A stretch of 64,000 nucleotides of DNA from Pseudoxanthomonas suwonensis (GCF_010093235.1 NZ_PDWP01000005.1:62001-126000); one strand, 5' to 3'. Shown: positions 9,138 through 22,319, counted from the first letter of the stretch. Notes: a model not told the origin generated them from the letters alone. A program made the numbers and translations.

Positions 9138-9758
9138 ATGGCCAAGCTCTACTTCTACTACTCGGCGATGAACGCCGGGAAGACCCCCACGCTGCTGCAG
9201 TCGGCGTACAACTACCGCGAACGCGGCATGCGCACGCTGATCCTGACGCCGCGCCTGGACGACCGCGGCGGTCGCGGCGGGGTGGTCGCCTCGCGCATCG
9301 GCCTGCGCGCCGAGGGTACGGCCTTCGACCGGGACACCGACCTGGAGTGGCTGGTGGAGCAGGACATCGCCGCCCACGGGAAACTGGGCTGCGTGCTGGT
9401 CGACGAGGCCCAGTTCCTGTCCCGGGCCCAGGTCTGGCAGCTGAGCGAGGTCGTCGACCGCCTGCGCATCCCGGTGCTGTGCTACGGCCTGCGCACCGAC
9501 TTCCGCGGCGAGCTGTTCGAGGGCAGCCAGTACCTGCTGGCCTGGGCCGACGAGCTTCAGGAGATCAAGACCATCTGCCACAGCGGCAAGAAGGCGACCA
9601 TGAACGTGCGCGTCGACGCCCAGGGCCGCGCCGTGCAGGACGGCCCGCAGGTGGAGATCGGCGGCAACGAGCGCTACGTCTCGGTCAGCCGGCCCGAGTT
9701 CAAGAAGGTCATGCGTGGCGAGGGCCTGATCGAGCCGCTGCAGGCGCCGCTCCTGTAG
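9138..9758 (+). CDS. tdk: Thymidine kinase
   Basis: A 206-residue type II thymidine kinase of the pyrimidine salvage pathway, making dTMP from thymidine and ATP. The P-loop is SAMNAGKT with the MAKLYFYYS start typical of proteobacterial Tdk, a Walker B-like VLVDEAQFL lies near residue 90, and the lasso region includes [15 protein letters not shown]. The length is normal. The 3' end overlaps the end of a convergent small membrane protein gene by 85 bases. Confidence 0.95.
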   Translation: MAKLYFYYSAMNAGKTPTLLQSAYNYRERGMRTLILTPRLDDRGGRGGVVASRIGLRAEGTAFDRDTDLEWLVEQDIAAHGKLGCVLVDEAQFLSRAQVWQLSEVVDRLRIPVLCYGLRTDFRGELFEGSQYLLAWADELQEIKTICHSGKKATMNVRVDAQGRAVQDGPQVEIGGNERYVSVSRPEFKKVMRGEGLIEPLQAPLL

Positions 9759-10030
9759 CCGCCCGCTGCGGCGGGTGCACGCCCGCGCCTTCCGTCGTTC
9801 CCGCGATCCTTCGCCCGCAGGGGCAGTCGTCCGGTGAGCGCGTAACAGCCGAACAGGTAGAGCCCGTAAAGCGCGCCGACGGCCACCGCCAGCTGCAGGG
9901 CGTCCACGGTTCCTGCGGAGAGCAGGCGCAGGACAGTGCGGGCGATCGCCCAGACCCCCGCGAGCGCCAGCACGCCGCTGGCGAGGCGGGTAACGATGCG
10001 CGCATCGGCGATCCCGTTCCCGTGCTTCAT
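9674..10030 (-). CDS. Small two-helix membrane protein
   Basis: A 118-residue protein of unknown function. ATG at 10030 is well supported by AGGAG about 8 bases upstream. Two hydrophobic segments, near residues 13-33 and 44-65, are followed by a basic tail rich in arginine and glycine. The tail overlaps tdk on the opposite strand, so its sequence may be constrained by that gene. It lies downstream of the receiver-histidine-kinase gene by 74 bases and could share its transcript. Confidence 0.55.
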   Translation of the reverse strand: MKHGNGIADARIVTRLASGVLALAGVWAIARTVLRLLSAGTVDALQLAVAVGALYGLYLFGCYALTGRLPLRAKDRGNDGRRGRAPAAAGGYRSGACSGSIRPSPRMTFLNSGRLTET

Positions 10031-10104
10031 TGGCCGCTCCTGGCAGGCATCCGTGCCAGCGCAATCTATCGCCGCGCGGCGGCGCCCGCCACCCGGCGGC
10101 GACC

Positions 10105-11232
10105 TCAGCCTCGGCCGGCGACTGAAGGCAGCCAGACCTCGAAATGGACCTGTTCGTCGCGGTTGACGGCGTCCAGCCGCCCGCCATGGGCCAGGACGAA
10201 CTGCTGGGCGATGAACAGGCCCAGGCCCAGGCCATGGCTGGAGCGGAACGAGCCCTTGAACGGCTCGAACAGGCGCGGCATCAACGCATCGTCGATCCGC
10301 CCGGGGTTGGACACCCGCAGCAGCACGCCGTCCGTACCGGCGGCCGCCGCGGCCACCTCCACCTGGCCGCCGCTGCCGTGCAGCACGGCGTTGCCGACCA
10401 GGTTGGCGACCACCTGTGCCAGCCGGTCCGGATCGCCGGTCAGCGGCAGCGGGCCGGACACCTGCAGCCCGATCCGGGCGTCCGGATGGGCGCGCCGCAT
10501 CTCGCCCGCCGCGCCGGCGAGCAGGTCGCCGAGTTCCAGGGGTTGCGGCTGCAGGTGCAGCCCGCCGCTGCGGATGCGCGAGAAGTCCAGCAGCTGCTCG
10601 ACCATCCGCGCCATGCGCCAGCCGCTGTTCTCCAGGTGCGCCAGCGTGCGCTGCACGCGGGCGTCGTCCGGCAGCTGCATCGCCAGCTTCTCCGCGCATA
10701 CCAGCATCGCCGACAGCGGCGTGCGCAGGTCGTGGGTAAGCACGGCCATCATCGTCTCGTTGAGCTGGAGCGCGCGCTCGAGAGTGTCGGCGCGCTCCCG
10801 CAGCAGGCGGCGCTGCTGGAACAGCTCGACGAACACCTTGACCTTGCCGGCGATCACCTGCGGCTCCACCGGCTTGTGCAGGAAATCCACGGCGCCGGCC
10901 TCGTAGCCCTTGAAGGCGCGCCGCGGGTCGCTGGGCGAGGCGGTGAGGAAGATGATCGGCACTTCGCGGCTGCGCGACGCGCCGCGCATGAGCTCGGCCA
11001 GCGAGAATCCGTCCATTTCCGGCATGTGCACGTCCAGCAGCGCCACGGCGACCTCGTTCGCCAGCAGCAGCTCGAGTGCCTCGGTGCCGGACCCGGCGCA
11101 CAGCACCTCCACGTCGTCGCGCTGCAGCAGCGCGCGCATGGCCACCAGGTTCTCGGCCACGTCGTCCACGACCAGGACGTTGGCCTTGCCCGGGGAGGGG
11201 CTGGCCGCGGGGGCGGAAAGACTGACGTTCAT
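10105..11232 (-). CDS. Receiver domain - histidine kinase fusion
   Basis: A 375-residue cytoplasmic signalling protein with the receiver first and the kinase second. Receiver at about residues 17-135: acidic DD, phospho-acceptor D67 in LLDVHMPEMDG, lysine 120 in HKP. A coiled region follows, then a HisKA H-box with H167 (THDLRTPLS) and a HATPase with LVGNAV and GLGLGLFIAQQ. There is no membrane segment, so the input is probably phosphate from a partner kinase. The start overlaps the cheB stop by four bases (ATGA). It is the last gene of a four-gene operon read right to left. Confidence 0.9.
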   Translation of the reverse strand: MNVSLSAPAASPSPGKANVLVVDDVAENLVAMRALLQRDDVEVLCAGSGTEALELLLANEVAVALLDVHMPEMDGFSLAELMRGASRSREVPIIFLTASPSDPRRAFKGYEAGAVDFLHKPVEPQVIAGKVKVFVELFQQRRLLRERADTLERALQLNETMMAVLTHDLRTPLSAMLVCAEKLAMQLPDDARVQRTLAHLENSGWRMARMVEQLLDFSRIRSGGLHLQPQPLELGDLLAGAAGEMRRAHPDARIGLQVSGPLPLTGDPDRLAQVVANLVGNAVLHGSGGQVEVAAAAAGTDGVLLRVSNPGRIDDALMPRLFEPFKGSFRSSHGLGLGLFIAQQFVLAHGGRLDAVNRDEQVHFEVWLPSVAGRG

Positions 11233-11816
11233 GGCTGGAAACCCCGCAATCGTTCGCGAATCTGGCCGAGGGTGAGGACCTCGTCGGCGCCGGCGTGGGC
11301 CAGCGCGGAGGCCGGCATCATCGAGGAGACGGCTTCGTCCGGGCACTGGATCCAGGCCACCCCGCCGGCCTCGCGCACCGCCGCGATGCCCTGGCTGCCG
11401 TCGCTGGAGGCCCCGGTCAGCAGCAGCGCCAGCAGGCGCCGGCCGAAGACCGCGGCGGCGCTCTCGAACAGTGGGTCGATCGCCGGGCGCGAGAACATCA
11501 CCGGCTCGTCCTGCGAAAGCGCGAGCGTCTCCCGGTCCTCGACCAGCAGGTGGTAGTCGGGCGGGGCGACCCAGACCGTGCCCGGGCGCAGCCGCGCCTT
11601 GTCCTCCGCCTCGGCCACCGGCAGCGGGCAGCCGTGGCCGAACAGCTCCGCAAGCTGGCTGGGCCGGTCCCGCGGCAGGTGCTGCACCACCAGCACCGGC
11701 CCCGGAAGCCCGGCAGGCAGCGCGTCCAGCAGCATCCGCAACGCGGACACGCCGCCGGAGGAGGCGCCCACCACGATGGCGTCGAAGCGGCGGGACAGGG
11801 ACGTCGCCTTGCTCAT
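11229..11816 (-). CDS. CheB-type protein-glutamate methylesterase, catalytic domain only
   Basis: A 195-residue stand-alone CheB catalytic domain lacking the usual N-terminal receiver. The Rossmann-like start VVGASSGGVSAL contains the nucleophile serine (residue 19 or 20), VVQHLPRD carries the histidine, and LLLTGASSDGSQG carries the aspartate. It is coupled by ATGA overlaps to cheR upstream and to the receiver-kinase downstream. No methyl-accepting chemoreceptor, CheA or CheW is nearby, so it probably serves a non-motility pathway. CheB and CheR acting with kinases lacking a chemoreceptor are known in other bacteria, but targets are rarely defined. Confidence 0.9.
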   Translation of the reverse strand: MSKATSLSRRFDAIVVGASSGGVSALRMLLDALPAGLPGPVLVVQHLPRDRPSQLAELFGHGCPLPVAEAEDKARLRPGTVWVAPPDYHLLVEDRETLALSQDEPVMFSRPAIDPLFESAAAVFGRRLLALLLTGASSDGSQGIAAVREAGGVAWIQCPDEAVSSMMPASALAHAGADEVLTLGQIRERLRGFQP

Positions 11817-12633
11817 GCGACCTTCCGGTACAGCCGGTGTTCGCGCGAGCAGGCCTCGAACCGGTCCGCGTGCGCGCCGAACTGCAGCGATTCCTTGCTG
11901 CCCAGGCCGAGGAAGCCGCGGTGCACCAGGGCGTCGTGGAACAGGCCCACCGCACGGTCCTGCAGGGCACGCCTGAAGTAGATCAGCACGTTGCGGCACG
12001 ACACCAGGTGGACTTCGGAGAACACCTCGTCCGTGGCCAGGCTGTGGTCGGCGAATACCACGTTGCGCCTGAGGCGGCGGTCGAACAGCGCGCCGTCGTA
12101 GCCGGTGGTGTAGTAGTCCGACAGCGAGGCGCGGCCGCCGGCGGCCAGGTAGTTGCGGCTGAAGCCGGCCATGCGGTCGATCGGGAACACGCCGGCCTCG
12201 GCCGCCTCCAGCGCCTCGGGATTGATGTCGGTGGCGTAGAGCAGGGTCCGGTCGAGCAGGCCTTCCTCGTGCAGCAGGATGGCCAGCGACCACACCTCCT
12301 CGCCCGTGCTGCAGCCGGCCACCCAGACCTTGCACGAGGGATAGGTCTGCAGCACCGGCACGACCTGCTCGCGCAGGGTGCGGAAATAGCCGGGGTCGCG
12401 GAACATCTCCGAGACCTGCACGGTGAAGTACTGCATCGCCTCGGTGAACAGGGCCGGTTCGTGCAGCAGGCGGTGCTGGAACGCGGCCACCGAGTCGCAG
12501 CCGAAGCGTTCCATCGCCTGGCGCACGCGCCGGCGCAGCGACGAGGCCGCGTAGTCACGGAAGTCGTAGTGGTAGCGCCGGTAGACCGCTTCCAGCAGCA
12601 CGCCCAGCTCCAGGTCGAACAGCTCGGCCGCGT

Positions 12634-12637
<4 letters not shown>
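11813..12637 (-). CDS. CheR-type protein-glutamate methyltransferase
   Basis: A 274-residue SAM-dependent methyltransferase of the CheR family. An N-terminal helical domain (YRRYHYDFRDYAASSLRRR) is followed by the SAM fold with VWVAGCSTGEEVWSLA, the ATDINPEAL acidic loop, and LVSCRNVLIYF. It would methylate glutamates on a partner, opposing the CheB gene immediately downstream. The four-base ATGA overlaps on both sides indicate tight translational coupling with the large hybrid kinase and cheB. Confidence 0.92.
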
Positions 12638-15756
<3,119 letters not shown>

Positions 15757-15931
15757 CCCCCTGCCCGGCTCCGTTCAGTGAAAGCGCGAGATGGTAACGA
15801 CCGCGTTGTCGACGCCGTCTTCACGCGCCATTCCCAACCTGTGCAGGTTTTGTGCAGCCCACAGGGGGAAGGATGGAAGTCGGAATGGAGCGCGCGTCGC
15901 CCGCGCGCGGGACCGTGCCCGGAGGCACGGC

Positions 15932-16300
15932 ATGAGCGCGGCGCCGAAGGTGCTGCTGGTGGAGGACCAGTTCGAGCTGAGGGACCTGCTGTGCGACGTG
16001 CTGCAGGACATGGGCATGGACGTGCGCACCGCGGACGACGGCCAGGCCGCGATGCGGATCCTGGAGACCTGGTCCTGCGACGTGCTTTTCAGCGACATCC
16101 ACATGCCGGGACCGGTCGACGGCATCGGACTGGCCGCGCACCTGCTGGCCGCGCGTCCGCTGGCGCGGGTGATCCTGGCCTCGGGGCATCCCCGCACCCA
16201 GCTGCCGGCCCTGCCGGCCGGAGTCCGTTTCCTGCAGAAGCCGTTCCGCCTGGTGCAGTTCACCGAGCTGATCCGGGAGGCGCAGCTGGCGTCGGCCTGA
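15932..16300 (+). CDS. Single-domain response regulator
   Basis: A 122-residue CheY-like receiver without output domain. The acidic pair lies in LLVEDQFEL, the phospho-acceptor aspartate in LFSDIHMPG, and the lysine in LQKPFR. ATG at 15932 follows GGAGG. It is divergent from the four-gene kinase/CheR/CheB operon, so a role as a phosphate acceptor for the hybrid kinase is likely but inferred. It converges with opgD across a strong hairpin. Confidence 0.88.
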   Translation: MSAAPKVLLVEDQFELRDLLCDVLQDMGMDVRTADDGQAAMRILETWSCDVLFSDIHMPGPVDGIGLAAHLLAARPLARVILASGHPRTQLPALPAGVRFLQKPFRLVQFTELIREAQLASA

Positions 16301-16324
16301 GCCGGTTCCGCGCGGGAACCGGCT
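16300..16324. terminator. Hairpin between convergent genes
   Basis: AGCCGGTTCC and GGAACCGGCT form a perfect 10-bp stem with a five-base loop, exactly between the convergent response regulator and opgD. There is no T-run on either side, so it is a possible bidirectional stop or mRNA-end stabiliser rather than a canonical terminator. Confidence 0.5.
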
Positions 16325-16337
16325 GCGGGCGGATGCG

Positions 16338-17927
16338 TCAGTACACCACCCGCTGCGCCGGCGGGGGCGGATTCCACTGGTACAGCCAGGTCTCGGTCAG
16401 GGGCCGGCCCTTGTGGCGCAGGTACAGGCGGATGTCGATCTGGGTGGTGGAGTCGTCCGGCGGCACCACGTCGAACATCGCTCGATAGCCCTTGATCGGG
16501 TGCAGCGGGCGGGCGGAGACCGTCTCCAGCCGGCCGCGGCTGGTTTCCACCACCGCCTCGACCTCGGCGTTGGCCGCGGCCAGCGCCGCCAGTTCGCCGC
16601 CGGCGAAGTCCACCGCGAAGCGCCAGGAAAAGTACTCGCGCTTCCTGCCGACCACGCCGCCCAGGCCGGTGCGGGTGGCCACGCACTCGGCCAGCTGCGG
16701 GCGCGCCGGGGCATGCTCGCCCCAGAACAGGCGGTAGCCGAACAGCAGTTCCTGGCCCGGCTGCGGCTTCGCTTCCGGGTTCCAGAACGCGACGATGTTG
16801 TCGAAGGTCTCGTCGACGGTGGGGATCTCCACCAGCTGCACCGAGCCTTTGCCCCAGCCGTGCTTGGGCTCGACCCACAGGCTCGGGCGCTTCTCGTAGA
16901 AGACGCCGTCGTCCTGGTAGTGGTCGAAGTCGCGGTCGCGCTGCAGCAGGCCGAAGCCGCGCGGGTTGTCGTCGGCGAAGGCGTTGAAGCGCAGGTGCTC
17001 GGGATTGCCCAGCGGCCGCCAGATCCACTCGCCGTTGCCGGTGTGCATGGCCAGGCCGTCGGTGTCGTGGATCTCCGGGCGCCAGTCCCAGGCCATGCGG
17101 CGGTCGTTCTCGCCGACCTGGTACATGCTGGTGGCCGGGGCGATGCCCAGGCGCTCGATCTGCTTGCGCGGGTACAGCGCGGCGTCCACGTCCATCACCA
17201 GCGGCTCGCCCCTGGTGATCGCGAAGCGGTAGGCGCCGGCGACGCTGGGCGAATCCAGCAGGGCGTAGACCACCAGGGTCTCCGAGCCCGGCTGCGGGCG
17301 CTCCAGCCAGAACGCGGTGAAGTCCGGGAATTCCTCCGGGCGCGGCATGCCGGTGTCGATCGCCAGGCCGCGCGCGGACAGGCCGTACTGCATGCTCGAG
17401 CCGACCGCGCGGAAATAGCTGGCGCCCAGGAACGCCGCCCAGTCGCGGCGCACGTCGTCCGGGGAGTTCAGGCGGAAGCCGGCAAAGCCCAGGTCCTTCG
17501 GCAGGCGCTTGCCGTTGATGCCGCTGCGCCCGTAGTCGAACATGCCCGGGTCGTAGGCCAGCTCCTGCGCCTGCCCGCCGGCGACCTCGAACATGCGCAC
17601 GGCGCGCTTGAAGTACAGGCCCAGGTGGAAGAACTTGGCCTGGAACCTCGAGCCGGGCAGGTCGCCCCACAGCGCGTGGTCCTGGCGGAAGCCGATCGAC
17701 TGGTACTGGTCCCAGTCCAGCGACGCGACCGATGGCGGCAGCGACTCGCTGCGCGGCTGGTACGGACGTCCGGCCATGGCACGGGCGTGGCCCTTGAGCC
17801 AGGCATAGTCGAAGGGATGGCGGTTGCCCAGCGGGACAGGGGCTGCGGCGGCGGTGAACAGCGGAAGCGGCAGGCCCGCGGCGGCGAGAGCGGCGGCCGT
17901 GCGGGCCAGGAACTGGCGTCGGTGCAT
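16338..17927 (-). CDS. opgD: Periplasmic glucan biosynthesis protein D
   Basis: A 529-residue protein of the MdoG/OpgD family that shapes osmoregulated periplasmic glucans. The N-terminus has a twin-arginine signal, [18 protein letters not shown], as is usual for OpgD and unlike Sec-exported Opg[19 protein letters not shown] and the later [20 protein letters not shown] are family hallmarks. The length is normal. The start region lies inside the unusual long 3' extension of the mutM frame, which runs on the same strand in another frame. Confidence 0.92.
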   Translation of the reverse strand: MHRRQFLARTAAALAAAGLPLPLFTAAAAPVPLGNRHPFDYAWLKGHARAMAGRPYQPRSESLPPSVASLDWDQYQSIGFRQDHALWGDLPGSRFQAKFFHLGLYFKRAVRMFEVAGGQAQELAYDPGMFDYGRSGINGKRLPKDLGFAGFRLNSPDDVRRDWAAFLGASYFRAVGSSMQYGLSARGLAIDTGMPRPEEFPDFTAFWLERPQPGSETLVVYALLDSPSVAGAYRFAITRGEPLVMDVDAALYPRKQIERLGIAPATSMYQVGENDRRMAWDWRPEIHDTDGLAMHTGNGEWIWRPLGNPEHLRFNAFADDNPRGFGLLQRDRDFDHYQDDGVFYEKRPSLWVEPKHGWGKGSVQLVEIPTVDETFDNIVAFWNPEAKPQPGQELLFGYRLFWGEHAPARPQLAECVATRTGLGGVVGRKREYFSWRFAVDFAGGELAALAAANAEVEAVVETSRGRLETVSARPLHPIKGYRAMFDVVPPDDSTTQIDIRLYLRHKGRPLTETWLYQWNPPPPAQRVVY

Positions 17928-18922
17928 GGGCGCGATCGGATAGGGGAGGGGCGCGTCATCTTAAGCACCCCGCGCACGGCACGCGCGCCGGGGAGCCCGG
18001 GGACATCTCCCTGTTCAGCAAACGGAACGGTGGAGCCGGGGGCTCCCCGCCGCCGCGGGCACGGCCGCTGCCGTCGTCCGGGGCCGGCTGCCGGCTCCGT
18101 CCCGCCCTGCCGTTGGCAGCGCGGGCACCAGGTGCGGGTGCGCTGGCCGATGCTGGCCTCGCGCAACGGGGTCCCGCAGGCCGGGCAGGGCAGGCCGCCG
18201 CGGCCGTAGACCGCCAGTTCCTGCTCGAAGTAGCCGGGCGCACCGTCGGGGTTGAGGAAGTCGCGCAGGGTGGTGCCGCCGCGGGTGATGGCGTAACCGA
18301 GGATCTCCTTCACCGCCTCGGCCAGGGCGATGTAGCGGGCGCGGGAGACCTTGCCGGCCGCGCGCAGCGGCGAGATGCCGGCGCGAAACAGGCTTTCAGC
18401 GGCGTAGATGTTGCCCACGCCGACCACGATCCGCTGGTCCATCAGGAACGCCTTCACCGGCGCGCTGCGGCCGCGGCTGCGGGCGAACAGCCAGTGGCCG
18501 TCGAAGTCGTCCGACAACGGCTCCGGGCCCAGGTCCTGCAGCAGCTCGTGGATGGTGCCGGCCGGCTGCCACAGCAGGCAGCCAAAGCGCCGCGGATCGG
18601 TGAAGCGCAGCACCCGTCCCGAGTCCAGGGCAATGTCGACGTGATCGTGGGCGTTCACCGGCGTTTGCGGCGGCAGGACACGCAGCATCCCGGACATGCC
18701 CAGGTGCAGCAGGGCGCTGTCGCCCGCTTCGGTGTCCAGCAGCAGGTACTTGGCGCGGCGGCGGACCGCCGCGATGCGGCGCCCGGGCAGCTTGCGGGCG
18801 ACCTCAGGCGGGATGGGCCAGCGCAGGTCGGGCCGGCGCAGGATCACGGCGGTGACCCGTCGCCCCTCCACGTGCGGCGCCAGGCCGCGCCGGGTGGTCT
18901 CGACCTCGGGCAGCTCGGGCAT
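17468..18922 (-). CDS. mutM: Formamidopyrimidine-DNA glycosylase with overlong C-terminus
   Basis: Base-excision repair glycosylase/AP-lyase for 8-oxoguanine. The start [14 protein letters not shown] includes the catalytic proline 2 and glutamate 3. [25 protein letters not shown] is the helix-two-turn-helix, and a zinc finger has C-x2-C in CPACGTP and a second pair in CPRCQR. These family features end by about residue 270. The frame then stays open for about 215 more codons, to 484, and overlaps opgD by 460 bases. The extension is basic, low in complexity and not family-like. Either the natural stop was lost or there is a frameshift near 18.1 kb. Confidence 0.85.
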   Translation of the reverse strand: MPELPEVETTRRGLAPHVEGRRVTAVILRRPDLRWPIPPEVARKLPGRRIAAVRRRAKYLLLDTEAGDSALLHLGMSGMLRVLPPQTPVNAHDHVDIALDSGRVLRFTDPRRFGCLLWQPAGTIHELLQDLGPEPLSDDFDGHWLFARSRGRSAPVKAFLMDQRIVVGVGNIYAAESLFRAGISPLRAAGKVSRARYIALAEAVKEILGYAITRGGTTLRDFLNPDGAPGYFEQELAVYGRGGLPCPACGTPLREASIGQRTRTWCPRCQRQGGTEPAAGPGRRQRPCPRRRGAPGSTVPFAEQGDVPGLPGARAVRGVLKMTRPSPIRSRPCTDASSWPARPPLSPPRACRFRCSPPPQPLSRWATAIPSTMPGSRATPVPWPDVRTSRAASRCRHRSRRWTGTSTSRSASARTTRCGATCPARGSRPSSSTWACTSSAPCACSRSPAGRRRSWPTTRACSTTGAAASTASACRRTWALPASA

Positions 18923-18925
18923 GCC

Positions 18926-19765
18926 TCAGCCCGCCGCGGCGAGGTAACGGATCCCGCCGTCCAGCGGTTCCTGCCAGACCCGCACCGGGCCGCCGAAGGT
19001 CTGCGACAGCCGCTCGCCGGTGAGCATGTCCGCCGGGGTGCCGTCGCCGAGGACGCGCCCGCCCTGCATCAGCACCACGCGGCCGATCTCCGGGACGATC
19101 TCCTCCACATGGTGGGTGACCAGGACCAGGGTCACGCCCCCGCGGGCCAGGGCGCGCAGGCGCTCCAGCAGGTGGCCGCGGGCGACCACGTCCAGCGCGG
19201 TGCTGGGTTCGTCCAGCAGCAGGGCCTGCGGGCGGTTCACCAGGGCGCGGGCGATCAACACCCGGCGCTGCTCGCCGGCCGACAGCTGGGCGTAGTAACG
19301 GTGGCGCAGGGGCAGGGCGCCGGCGCGCTCCAAGGCCTCGGCGGCGCGCTCGCGCTGGCTGTCGTCGATTTCCCTGAACGGCGGCAGGGCGAAACTGGCA
19401 AACAGGCCGCCCAGCACCGCGTCCTCCGCGGTGAGGCCCTCCAGCCCGGCCAGGGTGGCGCCGAAGTCGCCGGTGACGATGCCCAGCTGCGAGCGCAGCC
19501 GGTCCACCTGCCAGCGGGCCTGGCCCAGCACCCGCACCGGGGCCTCGCCGGCCCGGGCCAGCGGGTAGAGCTCGCGGGTAATGAGCTTGATCAGGGTCGA
19601 CTTGCCGCAGCCGTTGGGGCCGAGGATGGCCGTGTGCTGGCCCTGGTCGATGCGCAGGCAAAGCTCGTCCAGGACCCGGACCTGGCCGCGCACAACGCTG
19701 GCGCGATCCAGTTCGATCAGGGGCGGCGGGGTGGCCGGTTCGGCCAGGGGGGAGGGTGACGACAT
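18926..19765 (-). CDS. ABC transporter ATP-binding protein
   Basis: A 279-residue single nucleotide-binding subunit. Walker A is GPNGCGKST, the signature is LSAGEQRR, Walker B is ALLLDEPS, and the H-loop is LVTHHVEEI. ATG at 19765 follows CAGGAAAC. The layout resembles ModF-like or metal/iron-complex ATPases, but no permease or binding protein gene is adjacent, so substrate and direction are unknown. It lies three bases upstream of mutM and may be co-transcribed with it. Confidence 0.85.
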   Translation of the reverse strand: MSSPSPLAEPATPPPLIELDRASVVRGQVRVLDELCLRIDQGQHTAILGPNGCGKSTLIKLITRELYPLARAGEAPVRVLGQARWQVDRLRSQLGIVTGDFGATLAGLEGLTAEDAVLGGLFASFALPPFREIDDSQRERAAEALERAGALPLRHRYYAQLSAGEQRRVLIARALVNRPQALLLDEPSTALDVVARGHLLERLRALARGGVTLVLVTHHVEEIVPEIGRVVLMQGGRVLGDGTPADMLTGERLSQTFGGPVRVWQEPLDGGIRYLAAAG

Positions 19766-19901
19766 GGGAAAGTTTCCTGAACGGCGGCAGCCGCCAGGAT
19801 CCATACCGTGCGGTGCAGGATGAAGTTTGCCGGAGCAGGGCCCATCATGTCCTTACCCGGACCCCGGTCCGGACCGTTCCGCTACCGAGCCTGTTCCGGC
19901 A

Positions 19902-21101
19902 ATGTCCGATTCCGTTATCCAGTTCCTCACCTCCGGCGTTGCCGGCCTCGGCTGGCTTGGCCTGCTGGCCGTGCTGCTGGTCTTCACCCAGCTGACGATC
20001 TTCTCCGTCACCCTCTACCTGCACCGCAGCCAGGCCCACCGCGGCGTGGACTTCCACCCCGTGGTCTCGCACTTCTTCCGCTTCTGGACCTGGCTGACCA
20101 CCTCGATGATCACCCGCGAGTGGGTGGCCATCCACCGCAAGCACCACGCCAAGGTCGAGACCGAGGAAGACCCGCACAGCCCGCAGACCCGCGGCATCGG
20201 CAAGGTCTTCTGGCAGGGCGTGGAGCTGTACCGCGAGGCCCGCGCCGACCGCGCCAGCATCGAGCAGTACGGCAAGGGCGCGCCGGACGACTGGCTCGAG
20301 CGCCACGTCTACACCCCGCACGCCAACCTCGGCCCGACCCTGCTGCTGCTGGTGAACTTCACCCTGTTCGGCCTGCCGGGCGTGGCCATGTGGGCGATCC
20401 AGATGGCGTGGATCCCGTTCTGGGCCGCCGGCGTGGTCAACGGCCTCGGCCACTGGTGGGGCTACCGCAACTTCGAATCCTCCGACACCTCGACCAACCT
20501 CACCCCGTGGGCGTTCTGGATCGGCGGCGAGGAGCTGCACAACAACCACCACGCCTTCCCGTCCTCGGCACGCTTCTCGATGCGCCGCTGGGAGTTCGAC
20601 ATCGGCTGGGTGGCGATCAAGGCGATGGAGAAGGTCGGCCTGGCCAAGGTGCTGCGCGTCGCGCCGAGCCTGGACATCCGCCCGAACATCGCCGCGCCGG
20701 ACACCGAGACCCTGCGCGCGCTGCTGTCGCACCGCTTCCAGGCCATGACCGACTACCGCCGCAACGTGCTGATGCCGGCCCTGCGCGAGGAAGCCGCCGC
20801 CGCCGGCGCGCGCATGCGCGAGCTGCTGCCGCGGCGCATGCGCCGTGGCCTGGTCGACGACGGCCGCTGGCTCAAGCCCGATGCCCGCGAGCAGCTGCAG
20901 CAGTGGGTGCAGCAGCGGCCCCGGATCAAGGCCCTGGTCGAGCACCGCGCGCGCCTTGCCGCGCTGCTGGAGGCGCGCAGCAACGATGCCCAGGAGCGCC
21001 TGCGACAGCTGCAGGCCTGGTGCCAGGAGGCCGAGGCTTCCGGCATCCGCGCGCTGCAGGAGTACTCGATGCGCCTGAAGGGCTACGCGCTGGCGCACTG
21101 A
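19902..21101 (+). CDS. Membrane fatty-acid desaturase (DesA/acyl-CoA type)
   Basis: A 399-residue di-iron membrane desaturase that adds a double bond to acyl chains and so tunes membrane fluidity. Three histidine clusters are seen: HRSQAHR, HRKHH and HNNHH, between hydrophobic segments. The C-terminal 100 residues are a charged, partly helical extension. Start at 19902 (MSDSVIQF) immediately before the first membrane segment. The stop overlaps the following EF-hand gene start (TGATG), so the two are coupled. Confidence 0.88.
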   Translation: MSDSVIQFLTSGVAGLGWLGLLAVLLVFTQLTIFSVTLYLHRSQAHRGVDFHPVVSHFFRFWTWLTTSMITREWVAIHRKHHAKVETEEDPHSPQTRGIGKVFWQGVELYREARADRASIEQYGKGAPDDWLERHVYTPHANLGPTLLLLVNFTLFGLPGVAMWAIQMAWIPFWAAGVVNGLGHWWGYRNFESSDTSTNLTPWAFWIGGEELHNNHHAFPSSARFSMRRWEFDIGWVAIKAMEKVGLAKVLRVAPSLDIRPNIAAPDTETLRALLSHRFQAMTDYRRNVLMPALREEAAAAGARMRELLPRRMRRGLVDDGRWLKPDAREQLQQWVQQRPRIKALVEHRARLAALLEARSNDAQERLRQLQAWCQEAEASGIRALQEYSMRLKGYALAH

Positions 21102-21478
21102 TGCAACGCCAGTCCCCTTGCCGTATCCCGCACGGGCCCGGACGCTTGCGTCCGGGCCTGCTGCTGTTGGCCCTGCTGGCCTGCGCCGGCAGCGCCGCCG
21201 CACAGGTCGAGCACACCTCCGACTACCTGGCGCGCATGGACACCGATGGCGACGGCCGGGTCTCGCAGGAGGAGTACGTGGCCTGGATGGGCTACGCCTT
21301 CGAGCGCATGGACCGTGATGGCGATGGGGTGCTCTCGCCGGACGAGCAGCCCGGCGGCAAGGGGCGTCCGCTCAGCCTCCAGGAGCATCGCCGCCGCCTG
21401 GCCGAGCGCTTCGTGCGCCAGGACGCCAACGGCGACGGCTACCTCGACGCGCGCGAGCTGGCGGCCCCGCCGCGCTGA
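21101..21478 (+). CDS. Exported EF-hand calcium-binding protein
   Basis: A 125-residue protein with a basic N-terminus, a leucine/alanine-rich signal segment and AAAQ cleavage site. Three EF-hand-like loops are visible: DTDGDGRVSQEE, DRDGDGVLSPDE and DANGDGYLDARE, each with the acidic residue at loop position 12. It probably acts as a periplasmic calcium binder. The start overlaps the desaturase stop by one base, implying coupled translation, although a joint function is not obvious. Confidence 0.8.
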   Translation: MQRQSPCRIPHGPGRLRPGLLLLALLACAGSAAAQVEHTSDYLARMDTDGDGRVSQEEYVAWMGYAFERMDRDGDGVLSPDEQPGGKGRPLSLQEHRRRLAERFVRQDANGDGYLDARELAAPPR

Positions 21479-21488
21479 CGATCATGCC

Positions 21489-22319
21489 TCAGGGCGAGCG
21501 CCGCGGCGGATCCACCAGTGGCTGCCCGTGCTGCAGCAGCCACAGCATGATGGTCTTCTGGCGGACGTAGTTGGCGCTGACGAAGGATTCGATCAGCCCG
21601 GGCCAGCCGTCCAGGAAGCCGGCCTTCAGCACGTAGCCGCGGAGGAAACGCCACGCCGGCGCCAGCAGCAGCTTGCCCAGGGTGGCGCGCTTGCCGCGCG
21701 CGAAGTCGTGCTCGGCCATCATCCGGGCATAGCGCTGCTTCTTGTCCAGCAGCTGCATGAACGAGCGGTACGGGAAGTGGAGCAGGTCGCCCGGCAGCAG
21801 CGCGACCTCGCCGTCCACCGACACCGCCTCGTGGATCTCGCGGCCGCCCCGCCAGCCGCCGCGGCGGCGGTCGAACAGGCGCAGCACCCGGTCCGGGTAC
21901 GCCGTGCCGTGGCGCAGGAAGCGGCCGTAGTACTCGGACATGCGCGCGAACCGGTAGCCGGCGGCGCGGACGAAGCCGGCGTCACGCTCGGCCTCGATCG
22001 CCGCGCGCAGGCGCGCGTCCACGCGTTCGTCCGCGTCCAGGCACAGGACCCAGTCGTGCGCGCACTGCTCCACGGCGAACTGCTTCTGGCTGCGGAAACC
22101 GTCGAACGGGCGCTCCAGGACGCGGGCGCCGGCGGCGCGTGCCACCTCGCGGGTGCCGTCGGTCGAGCCGGAGTCCACCACCACGATCTCGTCGCAGAAG
22201 GCGAGCGAGGCCAGGCAGTCGCCGATCCGGTCGGCCTCGTTGAAGGCGATGATGCAGGCCGACAGCGGCACCCGGCCGGTGCCGGAGGTATCGGGATCGG
22301 ACAATGTGCTGGCGGGCAT
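21489..22319 (-). CDS. Family 2 glycosyltransferase (LPS core type, WaaE/KdtX-like)
   Basis: About 276 residues with a GT-A fold. LSACIIAFNEADRIGDCL opens the catalytic domain, VVDSGSTDGT binds the nucleotide, and CLDADERV contains the DxD metal site. It resembles WaaE/KdtX enzymes that add glucose to the lipopolysaccharide inner core. The start is unsettled: ATG 22319 gives the usual family length, while ATG 22361 and GTG 22394 lie further upstream without a convincing ribosome site. It is divergent from a CDP-glycerol-transferase-like gene that may act in the same surface pathway. Confidence 0.85.
   Translation of the reverse strand: MPASTLSDPDTSGTGRVPLSACIIAFNEADRIGDCLASLAFCDEIVVVDSGSTDGTREVARAAGARVLERPFDGFRSQKQFAVEQCAHDWVLCLDADERVDARLRAAIEAERDAGFVRAAGYRFARMSEYYGRFLRHGTAYPDRVLRLFDRRRGGWRGGREIHEAVSVDGEVALLPGDLLHFPYRSFMQLLDKKQRYARMMAEHDFARGKRATLGKLLLAPAWRFLRGYVLKAGFLDGWPGLIESFVSANYVRQKTIMLWLLQHGQPLVDPPRRSP

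Noticed and set aside
9006-10235. N-terminal extension of the rep frame
   Set aside because: It runs antisense to tdk and lacks helicase similarity; Rep starts at the NPQQ motif.
19808-21100. Long frame upstream of the EF-hand gene
   Set aside because: It is another frame of the desaturase gene; only the part from 21101 has a signal peptide and EF-hands.
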